The notes under the pieces are model-generated. The model did no database searches and had not been told where the DNA came from. It saw only the letters and a program-made list of their open reading frames with translations. Below, in pieces: positions 22,861 through 34,901 of a DNA stretch of 64,000 bases. The DNA is from Tenebrio molitor (lineage: Eukaryota > Arthropoda > Insecta > Coleoptera > Tenebrionidae), in the NCBI RefSeq assembly GCF_963966145.1, contig NC_091046.1:47058001-47122000 (forward strand), written 5' to 3'. Every line of letters begins with the position of its first letter. Positions within the stretch are counted from its first letter, which is position 1. A program made the translations under genes and the position numbers.

Positions 22861-25800
22861 ATGGCAGTCGAATGGGGTTACTCTCAATTCAACGGTGAGT
22901 AAAAATACCATTATCAATACGACTTAAGTCGGTTAAACCGGTGATAAGTAATTCTTTTCCAAAACAAAAGCTGCATTAATCAAATGACGGCTTAAAGTCT
23001 TGTCAGAGCCGGATTAGCAACGAAAACGAAAAAATGTGATTATTTAAAAACACGATGAATTTCGACGCATGAAAGTGATCGAGATGAGATAACGGCGAAT
23101 TAAATTTAAATTAAGCGATGCTAAGAGATAAGTTAATAATATCCTGACCCCCAACTTCATTCAAAATATTTATAGAGATAACCTTTCGTTTGTATTGGCG
23201 GATTATTCCGATGGAAACGGAGGAAGTGGACAGTGACGGTAATTTTTGCGAAAATTCAACGAAAAGATGATGCAGGATTCTGTAAAAGCAAAACGTCAAA
23301 ATGTGGAAGTTGTGACCATAGAAACCTTGTTCACTAAGATTATTTTTCAATAAAATTACATATTTTCTATTGTGTGGGGGTAATTAAATAAATGATATGT
23401 AATTAAGAAGGAATTGCTATTTATGGTGACGTATGATTGTAGAGAATTTTTATGGCAAATGCGCATTTTACTTTGACGTTTTTTGTTGTTAATGCGAAAA
23501 ATAAAAAATAATTTATTGGGTTTTCTAAAAATACACAACTAGAAAATAATATCTCTTAGTTTCATTTTTTCAATTCGCAGCTTAACTGAAAGTATCAGGT
23601 GTTCATTTAAATTTCCCCTCAAAGTTGGCGTTGAAGAGTCGATTGTGAACGCCCCACGGATCAGCTATTTAAATCTAACCTCACTTTCTGCGTTCTTTGT
23701 GTTTTTACTCTGCAGACTGACGACTCTTCAACGCCAACTTTGAAGAGAAATTTAAATGAACACCCGATATACGTACACTGTTCTGAAAATAATCCAAAAA
23801 TCGATTTTTTTAATTCTCGCACAACACTAAAATGTCCCTACTTGATTCTAATTTTTGGTGATTTTTGGCAACACCTGATTTGACATTAAAATTAAAAAAC
23901 GCAGTGTTCAAACCAAATGCAATTGGTTAAAAGTGGTCCAGTTGTAAAACTTTCTAACAGCGTTTTCTGTTCTCGTTTGTAATTTCGTTACGTAAACTCG
24001 AACGCTGTTACGCTTCTTACGTCTGTACACACCAAAACAAAGCAATATTTTAGGCAAATTACCCACCGGAAAAACACATTAACATGATTGAACAGTGGCG
24101 TGCGTCGTTTCCTTTTTAACTCGAAACAATTAAGCAACAACCGATGCACATGTAAATATGCGTTTCTTTTTTGTCATCAATCTGCATCCGAATTAACACG
24201 AGAAAATTCTGCCGAGGACAGAAATTATAATAATTGTAAGGAGGGTTTTAACGTCTGCGACGGAAGTGCATTGTTATGCCAATCTCTGTCAATTCTGATA
24301 GCATAAATTAATGATTGTGGTATCGCTTGAACGTCACAAACAAGAGAAGAAACGAATGGTAAACAAGATTTTTAATAGTCGCAAGAAAGCAATTTTCTTA
24401 ATTTCACTTTATACCGTTCACGTTGTTTCGGCATAATGAGAGGCCATGAATTATTTTTTTAACGTTGGACACACTGATTTCCGTCACTAAAATGCCCGGT
24501 AAAATGTCTGACATGCGGACCTACCAAAATGAACATATATTGTTCTCGCGAAATCTGAGTATTCTTCTGTTACACACTAGTAAAACTGACAACAATGCAC
24601 TAGACATTGACGCTATTTATAACCTCAAACTTGGAAAAATATAACCTAATTCAACAGACAGGTTTACTACCAAATTAAATGCAAAATTTCCACGGGGAGG
24701 TTAAAACAACGTGAATGCATTTTATTTTTGACGTCTTGGTCGAATTGCAAATGTAAATTTTTAGTATGAACGTTAATTAAAAGAAAAGTCAAGTGACTAG
24801 TACGAACCTGTTGTCGTTTTAATTAGACAGTTGAGTATGAGTTGGTTATTTAAGAAAAGCTATTTGTTTAAGAAATTATTATTATTATTATCTATTATTA
24901 TCTACGAACTAATTTTTAGAAGACCACGCAGGTTACAGTGAAATATCGTGACAGTTCTATAAAAGAAAAGTTTTCTTTATTATTAGAAGATGACGTTGTT
25001 CAGCTGTAATCCTTAGTCTAAGCAAACTAGTCCAGAATGAATGAATGAATAACAAAATTTTGAAAATCATTTTTTCTATAATGATGAACAAATGACATAA
25101 ATCAACGATTCTAATTGGCTAGTTAACACTATCTGGTACCTGACGCAGTAGTATTAATTATAATTAGTAATATGTACCTAAGTGTAAAATTTATGTTCTG
25201 GCGTGGTCTTCTGGCACGGACTGAGGCCATAATTCTCTAACATTATTAAGGTACTTGTTCTTTTCGACATTTTAAATGATGACAGTAGCTTGATACCGAG
25301 CGATTATTTAAATTTATTATTAGAGTAGGCTATAATTAAATTAGATTGGCAACATTGAATGTTGAGTGTGCAGATCCTGTCAATTGCCTCGGTGAGTAAA
25401 TTAGAGGTTATGTAAACAAGTTGACGTTAGGTTTCTCTCTTATGTTCAATCGTTTTAATCTGTGATTTAAAAGAAATGAAGCACCAGAGAATACCTAATG
25501 CAGTTTTATTAACAATTATAACAAATATTTAAAGTGTTCGATGCAACTGTAACTCGGCGTTTCATATTTTCAAATGCGTTTTAAAAAATCTAAACAGTTA
25601 CAGCGTTTTTCAACCGGAAAATTAGGGAATGCATTTCAAAAATCTTCACGCAGGCTTCTATGGAATGTTTCCTGCCTTTCAGCGTTCTTAAAATAACTCC
25701 CAATAAGAAAAATGTTATGTTCTAAAGTAAATATTTTAAAACGTCACTTTGACAATTTAAATGAAGCTGTTAACAGTCATTGTTGCCAATCTAATTTCAA

Positions 25801-28800
25801 AAGCATACCCTACTCTAATTATAAATTTAAATGATCGTATGTCAAATATAACGATAAATATGAAGCAAAATTAAAAGTAATTAGTTGATAAAAAATTGTG
25901 AAAAATACAAACGAGTACGTAGGCACTATTCCGGCCAAAAAATTTCGTCCGCCCTTTTCCTGTCATTTCACAAAAATTGCGTGTAGTTTAACCTTTAGGT
26001 ACTGTCATTATGAATGACGTTTGCGAATTAAAATTTGAAATTTATTACTATCACCCATAAGAACATAAAGTCCGTTTTTTTATAATCAATTGCCAAAGTG
26101 TCAGGTTGGCAGAAAATTCGTAAGAGTGAATTTTATAAATCACGTTTGGAACATTGACCTTTGAAATTGTCACCGATTGTCACATTTGACAATTTAAATT
26201 AAACACGTGTCTCACACTCATAAACATAACATAACCTCAATAATCATCTAGGGGAAATCTAGGGTGAAATGAGATAGAACTGGACCAAATGTCAATGATT
26301 TTTTGTATACAGTCTGGTCTTGTTCTGACAATTGATTATAAAAAAAAACGGACACAATTTAACTGACACATGTACACATGTGAAGTGAGGTTATTCGTTT
26401 CTAAAGGCTACTTTACAGCATACGTGAGTGGAATGACAGTTGTGGACCAAATTTTATGTCCGCCATTGTACGTAGCAACACCTTAAATTTTTTAATTCTT
26501 TCTTTTTACGGAGATCAAGAAAGAAGGACTGTTTGAGTTGGCAATACATTTTTTTATTCGACTATTTACAACACTGCAACCGTATACCTACAATATGTTT
26601 TGTTGGTTTGACAGACATTTGACGTAACATTGACACCGACAAAATGGCACGTTATGAAAGTAGAAACGAAATACACAATTTACTAAAAAATAAAAGGAAA
26701 GGCTCCAAGTGCCCTCCATTTTGCTCTAAACATAAATTAACTCTTTTTTTAGGCTCTCGAACACATTCATCAGCATGTTTAATTTAATTTGAAATGTCAA
26801 ATGTTACTTGTCAATGATGCGGCTGGCGTGTGAAGCCGTCAACAACCGGAAGTTACTCCAGCTGTACCTACATTTAAAAATAAAATTCAGTATTACCAAC
26901 TGAAACAGTCCTTCTTGGTCACCTTGTATTGTTAGATAGATAATTGGATTGTCTTTTTCTGCAAAATTTCCAAGCGCGTTTTCAAGAATCACGAATAATC
27001 CAAACAAAATAAACTTCGCCAGTTTCTGCCTATTTTTAACCGTAACATTTCCCAGAACAAACACGTCTGTCACATTACGGTCTCATAATTTTTTGTTTCG
27101 TTTCAGCAGTAACAGTAACAAATCGTGATCGAATACGACCCGATCCATCTGACGTAGCCGTTATAAAATCACCTTTCAAATTTTCCCAATTAAATCCAGT
27201 TACGCACAACAATCGTGGCGTAATCTTGCAAAATCTTGTCCGATTTCGCGGTTTCGTGTTTTCCTCGGAAGTGCCTGCATACCGCGTTAACTCCAATTAG
27301 TACGACAAAAGAGACGCGTGTCGCCGCCAACAAACCGCAGCGAAATAATTCACCAAGATATAATGGCCTTGTAACGAATGTATTCACCGACGAACGGCCA
27401 TAAATTCTTCAAATACAAACAGACAAATTTTATTATTAAGTATGCATTATTGTCGACAAAGGAGTTGCACGAACATGTGCATGTGTTATTATGTAAATCA
27501 CCGTTCGTTCAACGAAACTACGCGCTTTCAGGACCTGAAACTTGGGCGAAATGCTACCCGGAAGCTGCGGGAGATCGCCAAAGTCCGATCGACATTCAAC
27601 AGGTCAACTTGAAGAGCTTGAACACCAACAAGAAGCTGACGTGGAAGTACATCGCCGAAAATACTGAAGACGTCACCAATACGGGGTATTGCTGGAAAGT
27701 TCACGTGAACGGGGAGGGATCAGGTAAATATGTGATCTTGTGCGAAAAGTGACGGATGAGATGTTGCTATCGCGAGAAATAACAGCACTACTCGTAATTT
27801 GACGTTTCATGTGCCGCTCTTCATTTCTAATCTAATCTAAAAACAACATTTAAGAAATTATTAAATCTTAGTTGGCAATAATGCAAGAGATGTACAAAGT
27901 CTCTCTCAAAGAATGTATATCAAGAGTCCTGTGGAATTCGAATACCTATATCTGATTTTTGCCGCTCTGGAGCATATTGTGGTACCAAATAGAAAAACAG
28001 AGGTTATGTAAGTCCTTAATGACAGGTTATTAACAATCTGTTGTAAGAGGAAAAGTAATTAGAATGTGGAAAAACTGAGGGAAATCACAAGCAAAACAAC
28101 TAAGACTTCGCACTCACATCGGACGCTAAGATTTAATAAACTGACATTTGACTGTTGACATCTGATTTGACAGCTACATAGTTCAGCACTTGATATACGC
28201 TCTTTTAGAGATACTTTGTATATTTGCAAGACCACATTTTCACATAATCTCCATTACACTATAAAAAACCAAGGCAAAGTTTCTTTAGAGCTTCTTCTGA
28301 CAGTTTCTGGCAGATTTTTTTTTAATATTATTTATTTACGATCTGTTTATTAGGACTCGTTCGTTTTTGCCGTAACATTCCAAGTTAATAATTTGAAAGT
28401 TTTATTTGTTTAAAAATTGACATGAACGCTGCAGCTCCAGACACTACACTTAAAACACCATAAACCCTGCGAAAGTTTTCCTCTCTCATAACATTTCATA
28501 TTTTCTTGTCATTCAGATTGACAAGCCTTCAGCAGAAACTATTCTAGTTGTATGTTTAACGTTGTATTGTACTTATAAAACTTCTTTGTTCTCTGTATTG
28601 TTGTAGAATTAAACGGAGGTCCGTTGGAAGATAAATATGTCCTTGAACAATTCCACTGTCACTGGGGTGAAAGTAATGATCAAGGATCGGAGCACACCGT
28701 GAACGGTCAAAAATTTGCAGGAGAGGTAACATTGCAAAATAATTTTCTAATCAAGTTACCAACCGTAACTTTTTAAGCTACACCTTGTCCATTGGAACAC

Positions 28801-29332
28801 CACAAGATATCACTCTTTTGGAGAAGCGGCGAAGCATCCTGACGGTGTTTGTGTTATAGGCGTCTTTTTAAAAGTAACCACTTCACTTACGAATTCACAA
28901 AATACTTTAACATTTTCTCTAGACGGGTAAAAGAAATCTGGAACTGGACAAAATCACGGCGCAACTACCCAAAATCGAGTTTAAAGGGCAATCGGCGAAG
29001 ATAGGAGTCCCCTTGAACCCCGGTTTGTTCATCCCGAACGAAAGTGGTTACTACACTTATCAGGGTTCGTTAACGACTCCGCCGTGTTCGGAGTGCGTCA
29101 TCTGGATAGTATTTAAAGAACCCATGGAGGTCTCCCACGAGCAGGTCGGTGTTAAGCGTAAGTCTTCATTTCATCTGTAAGCGTTTCTTTTCAGTTGACG
29201 GTGTTTCGAAACTTGAAATGCTACTGTAAAGAAGATAGTTGTCCCTGTGACGAATTCCAGGGGTTTGTCAAAAATAATTTTAGACCCACGTTACCCTTGG
29301 GAAAGAGGGAGATTCGGGAGTGTCGACAATAA
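22861..29332 (+). CDS. CAH1: Alpha-carbonic anhydrase, six coding exons
   Basis: Exons: 22861-22894, 27532-27723, 28607-28725, 28778-28873, 28923-29144 and 29195-29332, all with GT-AG borders and matching phases. They give a 266-residue cytosolic protein starting MAVEWGYSQFNG with no signal peptide. It would catalyse reversible CO2 hydration. The zinc ligands are His92, His94 (QFHCHWG) and His117 (LHLVHWN). Thr198 of SLTTPPC is the gatekeeper, and the family core GDRQSPIDI is present. The residue at the proton-shuttle position (His64 in human CA II) is Tyr64. The first coding exon is only 34 bp and is separated by a 4.6-kb intron packed with MITEs; the remaining introns are 883, 52, 49 and 50 bp. 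The protein ends with a Cys-rich stretch (CYCKEDSCPC) before the terminal GKREIRECRQ. Confidence 0.93.
23593..23770. mobile_element. MITE with 45-bp inverted ends in CAH1 intron
   Basis: Left end TATCAGGTGTTCATTTAAAT, right end ATTTAAATGAACACCCGATA. The match continues inward through TCAAAGTTGGCGTTGAAGAG and its complement. The loop between the arms is about 80 bp and non-coding. Confidence 0.75.
24430..24735 (+). repeat. Dispersed repeat R4, copy 1 (CAH1 intron)
   Basis: Runs from GGCATAATGAGAGGCCATGA to GTGAATGCATTTTAT. It matches 50185-50480 in the same order and, inverted and shorter, 54108-54300. The most conserved block includes ACAATGCACTAGACATTGAC and CTATTTATAACCTCAAACTT. Confidence 0.7.
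25305..25832. mobile_element. 528-bp MITE in CAH1 intron
   Basis: The left end ATTTAAATTTATTATTAGAG is complementary to the right end CTCTAATTATAAATTTAAAT. The arms extend inward through GTAGG(C/G)TAT and ATTAGATTGGCAACA, about 50 bp in all. No reading frame of note. Confidence 0.7.
25925..26470. mobile_element. Outer MITE-like element with another inside
   Basis: The left GGCCAAAAAATTTCGTCC...CCTGTCATTTCAC is imperfectly complementary to the right GTGGAATGACAGTTGTGGACCAAATTTTATGTCC. The ends resemble those of the 20190 element. A second inverted-repeat element (26070-26353) lies within. Confidence 0.45.
26070..26353. mobile_element. Inner MITE with 23-bp inverted ends
   Basis: GTCCGTTTTTTTATAATCAA at the left pairs with TTGATTATAAAAAAAAACGG at the right. 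The interior includes GTGTCAGGTTGG, also found near 2167. Non-coding. Confidence 0.65.
26507..26929. mobile_element. MITE family A copy in CAH1 intron
   Basis: Left end TACGGAGATCAAGAAAGAAG, right end CAGTCCTTCTTGGTCACC followed by TTGTA. The interior has the family landmarks CAACACTGCAACC, GACAGACATTTGACGTAAC and CAACAACCGGAAGTTACTCC. Confidence 0.7.
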
Positions 29333-29514
29333 TAGTGATTACGATTTCGGCATAAACTGCAGTATTTTTATTTTAGAGTATAATTGCAGTTTTCTCGCAA
29401 AAAATTGCAAAAACGCACAAATGTGCCTTAAAATTATCATATTTATATAAAAAACACCATGTAGATATCTATTTTTAGATTACCTGGCTGGCGTGCCATT
29501 GTAATATGTTGAAC

Positions 29515-29520
29515 AATAAA
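29515..29520 (+). terminator. Poly(A) signal of CAH1
   Basis: AATAAA about 180 bp after the CAH1 stop codon, the first canonical signal downstream. Confidence 0.6.
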
Positions 29521-31116
29521 AAATCAAATTGTAGTTTTCTTTTGGTCTCATAAAGCCTTTCTGACGTAAGATTTTTTTTTTAAACAAGGTAATGAGAACT
29601 TCTACCAATAAATTACACAATTAAAAAATATGTAATACTGATTAATTACATAAATTACAAAATAATTACGGCAACTGTCTGATTAGAATATTAATTGATC
29701 ATAATTTCTCTGATGAATTTGTCTTAAGAACACAGTAAAAAAGGAAAAATTCCTCCAAAATAAACTATTGGGAAAACGAGTTGCTGTATAGTTGGTTGTC
29801 TACCATCTTATAAAAGTTTACGTTTCAAAGTTATCAGCCGGTGTAGCATGCGCTACTTTTTACTTTTCAGGTTGTTACTTACAACATTATTTCCTAAATA
29901 AGAAAATGTTTTAAATTTAAAATAAATGTACTACTGCAACATGCAGAATGCCCGTTTTATTTCTTCACGCCTGAAGATTCAGAGATAGGCAACATATTAA
30001 ACATTCCATAGACAATTTGCACATAGAAGTTATTTTTTTAAATTAAGAATTATAGTGGGACTAAAATTAAACTCAAAACGTCAAAGAAATTATTGAAAAC
30101 GATTAGATGGAGGAAAATAAGAAATAAAAAAATCTGACGACTTTCATTTGGAAAAAAATCTATAGAAGAAATCATCACAGCGAATCGAAATTCTTACCCT
30201 GCACTGGTGTCACTCTGTGTATCAAATGATTATTTTATTCTCTAGAGTTGTCGTTGATTTCTCTAATGACACATGTTTATTAAAAATTCAATTAAAAATT
30301 CCACTTAAGTCGTTTGTAAACAAGTTTGCTCGTTAGTGACTCAAGCGGCGAATATTTTAATTTTAGACAGACAAGGAAAATATGTTAAAGTGTCAATAAA
30401 CGACAAAAAATCTTGTTTTACTCTGACGTTTCATAAATAAAACTGAGCCTTATTTTGTTGCTTTCAAACTTTAAACTCGTCTAATCGGTCATTACTACCA
30501 GGAATAAAGCAATTCCTCTTCCTTTTGCCGCATCTGGCGAACTGGAACTTTTCCAACTGTTGTCTATTTAGGGAAACTCCTCAAACGTCCGGTACCACCG
30601 AACAAAAACAATCCGTAGTCAACTTCGCAGTCTTCTACGAACGTTTGGTTTTCTACTAATCGCCAAAAATAATGGATAAAGCAATTTGGGGGTTGAAATA
30701 AATGCAAGTTCTTTGTTTTGGATTTGTTACAATCTACACATCACAACACAGACCAATTGAAAAAAATACTATCTGACGCCATGAGCTTGACAAGAAACAT
30801 TTTACGATGAGTTTTGTATTTTCACATAATTAAACGTCTTTCGCGGCTTATGCACGGCTGAATCTGTGCCAAATAAAACGGCTGCGACCGTTGCTGTACT
30901 ATTTTAACTTGCACGAATGTACCAACAATAAACAAAGGTGGAAAAATATATTTTAAATTATTTGATGACGTTAATGAAAAACATGTTTTCTCGCTATTCT
31001 TCTTGTTTGCACTAGAATTACCAGTTACTACGAGTATGTATCCAAGATTAATTCGGACAATGCGAACGATGGTTTGACATTTTCGGCACACAAAAGAAGT
31101 GACATTTTGGAGTATG
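29521..31116. other. Gene-free interval between CAH1 and the transporter cluster
   Basis: No domain-bearing reading frame. A 144-codon frame on the minus strand at 30822-31256 runs into the MITE at 31117 and has no protein-like features. Confidence 0.4.
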
Positions 31117-31890
31117 TACAAGGTGATCAAAAAGAACTGTTTGGGTTGGTAACACTGAATTTTATTTATAAATTTAGTACAACTGAAGTAATTTCCGGTT
31201 GTTGACGGCTTGACACTGACGGCAGGATCATTGACACGTGATATTTGACATTTCAAATTAAAGCGCTAGATATTTCACATTAATTTTTCTATTTTACGTT
31301 TATAACAAAGCTAATTCGAGTGCTGTAATAGACTAGTGACTTAGTACAGTTTACATTTTCAAGGTTGGTAATTTTCAATGTCAAACATCAAATGCCTAAC
31401 GCCAAATCACGCTGAACAAACAATATAAATAACAAAAAACATTTGTTTTACCAACCACCATAAAATTCCCCAAATTTGAAAAAAAAATCATTTAAAAAAG
31501 GCGCAAAATAGAAAAATAGTGTGATAAATATCTCGTTTATAGCGCATCTTGTAGCACTTACTCCTTCATGGGACTCCTCGCAAGCTCGTCGTGCCCTAAA
31601 CCCGTGCGTGCTACAAAATGGTTCTTATAAAGACTCGCATCATAATACACCATTATTTAAGATTGTTTTCACACGATATTTTCATTGGATTGGCATATTT
31701 TCAGCACAGTGTAATTTCTTTTTGTCGTTACTTTTTACTCTCATACCATTTTATCCTTGCTAATGTTACGTCAAATATCTGTCAAATAAAGCAACAAAAC
31801 AAACAAGTTTGCAGTGTTGCAAATAGCTGAATAAAAAAAATATTCCTAATTGTATTGCCAACCCAAACACTCCTTCTTGATCACTTTGTA
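31117..31890. mobile_element. MITE family A copy carrying repeat R2
   Basis: The ends are TACAAGGTGATCAAAAAGAA and TCCTTCTTGATCACTTTGTA. Inside, about 31270-31535 is repeat R2 (TTACGTTTATAACAAAGC ... TACCAACCACCATAAAATTC ... ATATCTCGTTTATAG), which recurs inverted in the UTP4 intron, there split in two. It ends about 140 bp before the first transporter's promoter. Confidence 0.7.
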
Positions 31891-32029
31891 TTTCTCAAAA
31901 TCATTAGGTCCTTACGGAAAATGCTCTTGTCAGAAACGGTGTCAATCTGTTACATTTTCGCCACGACGAGACCTTCCCATCAATTTAAATTGAGTAATTA
32001 AACCTTCTGTACTTTTCCTCCGAGGCATC

Positions 32030-32064
32030 TATTTAAGAGAGCCACTCGAGACAATTGACCAGTT
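32030..32064 (+). promoter_or_regulatory. Core promoter of the first transporter
   Basis: TATTTAAG at 32030-32037 is followed 31 bp later by an initiator-like CCAGTTG with its A at 32061. The same TATTTAAG plus initiator layout is found upstream of the second transporter. The start site itself is inferred from spacing. Confidence 0.5.
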
Positions 32065-32166
32065 GGTCAACAAAACGATTATGCGTTCGATTAGTGTAAA
32101 AAGAGTAGTTAATTAAAGTTGAATAAACTCATGTGATCAGTCGAGTGGCATCTTTCGCGTGTGAAA

Positions 32167-33616
32167 ATGCAAATTTCGTCGTCTCTCGCCGAAAAAGCCT
32201 CCCAAAGAACTAGGATTTACCAATACATGGCAGCTCTCACTGGTAACTAACACTCAGTACTTTTAAAATCCCATTAAAATCAGTGAAATTCTTGTAGGCA
32301 CTTTAGGAATAGTTTCCAGTGAAATGCATTACGGATGGCCCTCACCGTCTCTTCCAATCCTCTACAACGGTACTTACAAATTCCGCCTGGAGAAAACTGA
32401 AGGATCTTGGTTGGCGATCATGCCTCTCCTTGGTGCAATTCTCGGCGCGATAGTCACAGGCCTAGTTATCGACACTCTAGGCCGAAAAAGACTGATCCTG
32501 TTCTCTTCGATGCCATTCTTCGCCTCGTGGATCATGATCGGCCTCGCCGACACCTCCGTCCTTTTACACATCGCACGATTCATCGCAGGACTAACAGACG
32601 GACTGTCCTTCACGGCCGTCCCCATGTTCCTCGGCGAGATCGCGGAGCCCAAAATCCGAGGACTGTTAAGTTCCATGTGCCCGGTGTCCATAGTGTTCGG
32701 CCTCCTTTTGATCAACATCCTCGGCAGCCATCTCACCATATCGACCACGGCGTTCGTGTCGTCCGCGATTCCGGTGGTTCTCCTGTTGACCTTCGTGTGG
32801 ATCCCCGAGAGCCCGTATTTTCTTCTGATGAGGGGGAGACACGCCGAGGCCCGGCGAAGCCTTCAGAAGTTCCGCGGGACGCAAGACGTCGACGTGGAAC
32901 TCGAGAGGCTGTCCGTGGCTGTCAAAGAACAAAACCAGAACAACGGCAAGCTCCTGGATTTGTTCACCAAGGCGAGCAACCGGAAGGCGGTTTTTATCGC
33001 GCTGGGACTCCGGACGGTGCAACAACTAACCGGAATCACTGCCATCACGATCTACTGTAAAACTATTTTCCAAAAATCGGACAGTTTTTTGTCGCCTGGA
33101 ACCGCCACGATCATTTACTTTACAGTGCAGCTGGCGCTGTCAGCGCTTTCGTCTTTAATGGTGGACACGTCGGGGCGAAGGCCCCTCTTGATCATTTCTT
33201 TGTCGGGGACTGCAGTGACGCTCTTGATCAACGGAACTTACCTCTACATCAAGAACTGCACGAAGATCGATACTCGCGATTTTGATTTTGTCCTCTTGGT
33301 AGCTCTGCTGTGCTTCGTTATTATTTTCAGTCTGGGGCTTCAAACTATTCCCTTACTGATAATGTCCGAAATGTTCCCGACGAATGTTAAAGCGTTCGCT
33401 CTGTGTCTAGCTGATGTTTATTTTAGTTTTATAGCTAGTGTCATTTCCAAGTTTTTTGACGGCACCACGGAAGCTTTCGGGATGCACGTGCCGTTCTACA
33501 CTTTTACAGTCTTTTGTGTTTTTGGACTGGTCTTCATCATTTTCTGCGTACCTGAAACAAAAGGCAGAACCTTAGAGGACATCCAAAGGTACTTAAAGGG
33601 AGAAATCAAGTTGTAG
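32167..33616 (+). CDS. Facilitated trehalose/sugar transporter, Tret1-like, copy 1
   Basis: Two exons, 32167-32242 and 32298-33616, joined in phase 1 over a 55-bp intron; 464 residues. It is a major-facilitator sugar transporter expected to have 12 membrane helices in the plasma membrane and to move trehalose or another sugar down its gradient. Family marks: MHYGWPSPSLP in helix 1, DTLGRKR in loop 2-3, IPESPYFLLMRG after helix 6, QQLTG in helix 7, SGRRPLL in loop 8-9, and VPETKGRTLEDIQRYL at the C-terminus. The start is the ATG giving MQISSSLAEKA, with a first exon of the same length as copy 2. Tret1 type is recognised; the substrate is inferred. First of three tandem copies on the same strand. 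Confidence 0.9.
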
Positions 33617-33672
33617 TATTATTGCTGTGATCCTAAAACCTACTGTAACTGTTTTCTTAACAGAAAATACGC

Positions 33673-33678
33673 AATAAA
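33673..33678 (+). terminator. Poly(A) signal of transporter copy 1
   Basis: AATAAA 57 bp after the stop codon, immediately upstream of the first copy of a 193-bp duplicated segment. Confidence 0.6.
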
Positions 33679-33708
33679 TGTATTTATTGTTTTCAACTCT
33701 CATTCTTA

Positions 33709-33901
33709 TTCTCATTTTTCTCCTTTGTAAACTGCCTCTTAACTGCCCTAAAGGAAAATGAGCAGATAACAGATAACAGACAACACATTCAACGTCACAT
33801 TTCTGACAGGTCTTGAAAAATTTGTCAAAACTGTCAAAAGCAAGTGCGAAACCATTTTTAAAAGATTTGGAAGCTTCAGGGACGTCGTTTCAAACAATAA
33901 A
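33709..33901 (+). repeat. Direct duplication, copy 1
   Basis: TTCTCATTTTTCTCCTTTGT through GGGACGTCGTTTCAAACAAT recurs at 34701-34901 almost unchanged, about 1 kb downstream in the same orientation. The second copy has an extra block near GAACCGTTGCCCTAG. Both are non-coding. Confidence 0.75.
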
Positions 33902-34700
33902 ATTTTGTATGCAACTCGTTTCTGGGTAAATTGGGCTTTTCTAATTGCCCTCGAGGCCTTAAAACCTGTACTTTCCCCCATTTACCCCCCCACGTCAAAA
34001 TTGAGGTTATGTCTGTCAGTCTGTCTAACGTAATTGAAATGTTGAACGTAATCAATGTTAAAGGTTTCAATGAAATGTAGGTTTATGTAGGTACATACTT
34101 GTATTTAAAGAATATTTTGTAGAACACAGTTGCAGTTTAAACAATGAAGAAAACGTTAATTTTTTCGGGGTTGAATACATTTTGTCGTTTTAAACCCATC
34201 ACATATGATTGCAGACGTCCAACGTAATATTTTAAAAAAGTATTTACGGAAATAAGTGAGAATTTAGAAAATAGGTATTTAATACGATACATTGAATATG
34301 TTTGAAGCTTTCGCACAAATCGCCTTTTTACTCAATTCAGGGTTGTCACCTTTCAGCTCTTCGCAGTACCGAATCAGGGCCGTTTTTTCACTCTCTGTGC
34401 ACTACGAAGGCACCTTTTCAAATTTTGTGCGTTAATTTTTCAACGCAAATGACACTTATGCGCAATGACAGCGCCGATGACATTGCACGGCTCGACGTTG
34501 CCAACCTATATTGTGAAATGCACTTTCAATTGCTCATACCAACTTGACAACACTTTGACAGCTGATTTAAAAAAAAAAGGACTGTATTAAGGGCATAATC
34601 AGGTGATTATGGCACGAGGGAATGTTTAAAGCCCGAGGAACGAGGACTTTTAAATTCCCGAGGGCCATAATCGACAATTATTGTTTTCAAGTGTCATAAA

Positions 34701-34901
34701 TTCTCATTTTTCTCCTTTGTAAACTGCCTCTTAACTGCCGTAAAGCAAAATGAGCAGATAATAACGAACCGTTGCCCTAGACAACACACCCAACGTCACA
34801 TTTCTGACAGGTCTTGAAAAATTTGTCAAAACTGTCAAAAGCACATGCGAAACCATTTTTAAAAGATTTGGAAGCTTCAGGGACGTCGTTTCAAACAATA
34901 A
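34701..34901 (+). repeat. Direct duplication, copy 2
   Basis: Same sequence as 33709-33901 apart from a short insertion and a few substitutions. The DNA between the copies (33902-34700) has no gene; it contains a short GGGCATAATC / GGCCATAATC inverted motif around 34590-34680. Confidence 0.75.

Noticed and set aside
27378..27531. In-frame upstream extension of CAH1 exon 2 from an ATG at 27378
   Set aside because: An acceptor at 27530-27531 joins exactly to MAVEWGYSQFNG at 22861-22894, the normal CAH1 N-terminus, so the extension is intron.
30822..31256. 144-codon frame on the minus strand
   Set aside because: Runs into a family A MITE and shows no protein-like conservation or domain.
32407..33060. 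Long frame overlapping transporter copy 1 in another phase
   Set aside because: Shadow of the GC-rich transporter exon; Arg/Pro/His-rich without any family resemblance. The same applies to the opposite-strand frames in this exon and in the other transporters, XPB and UTP4.
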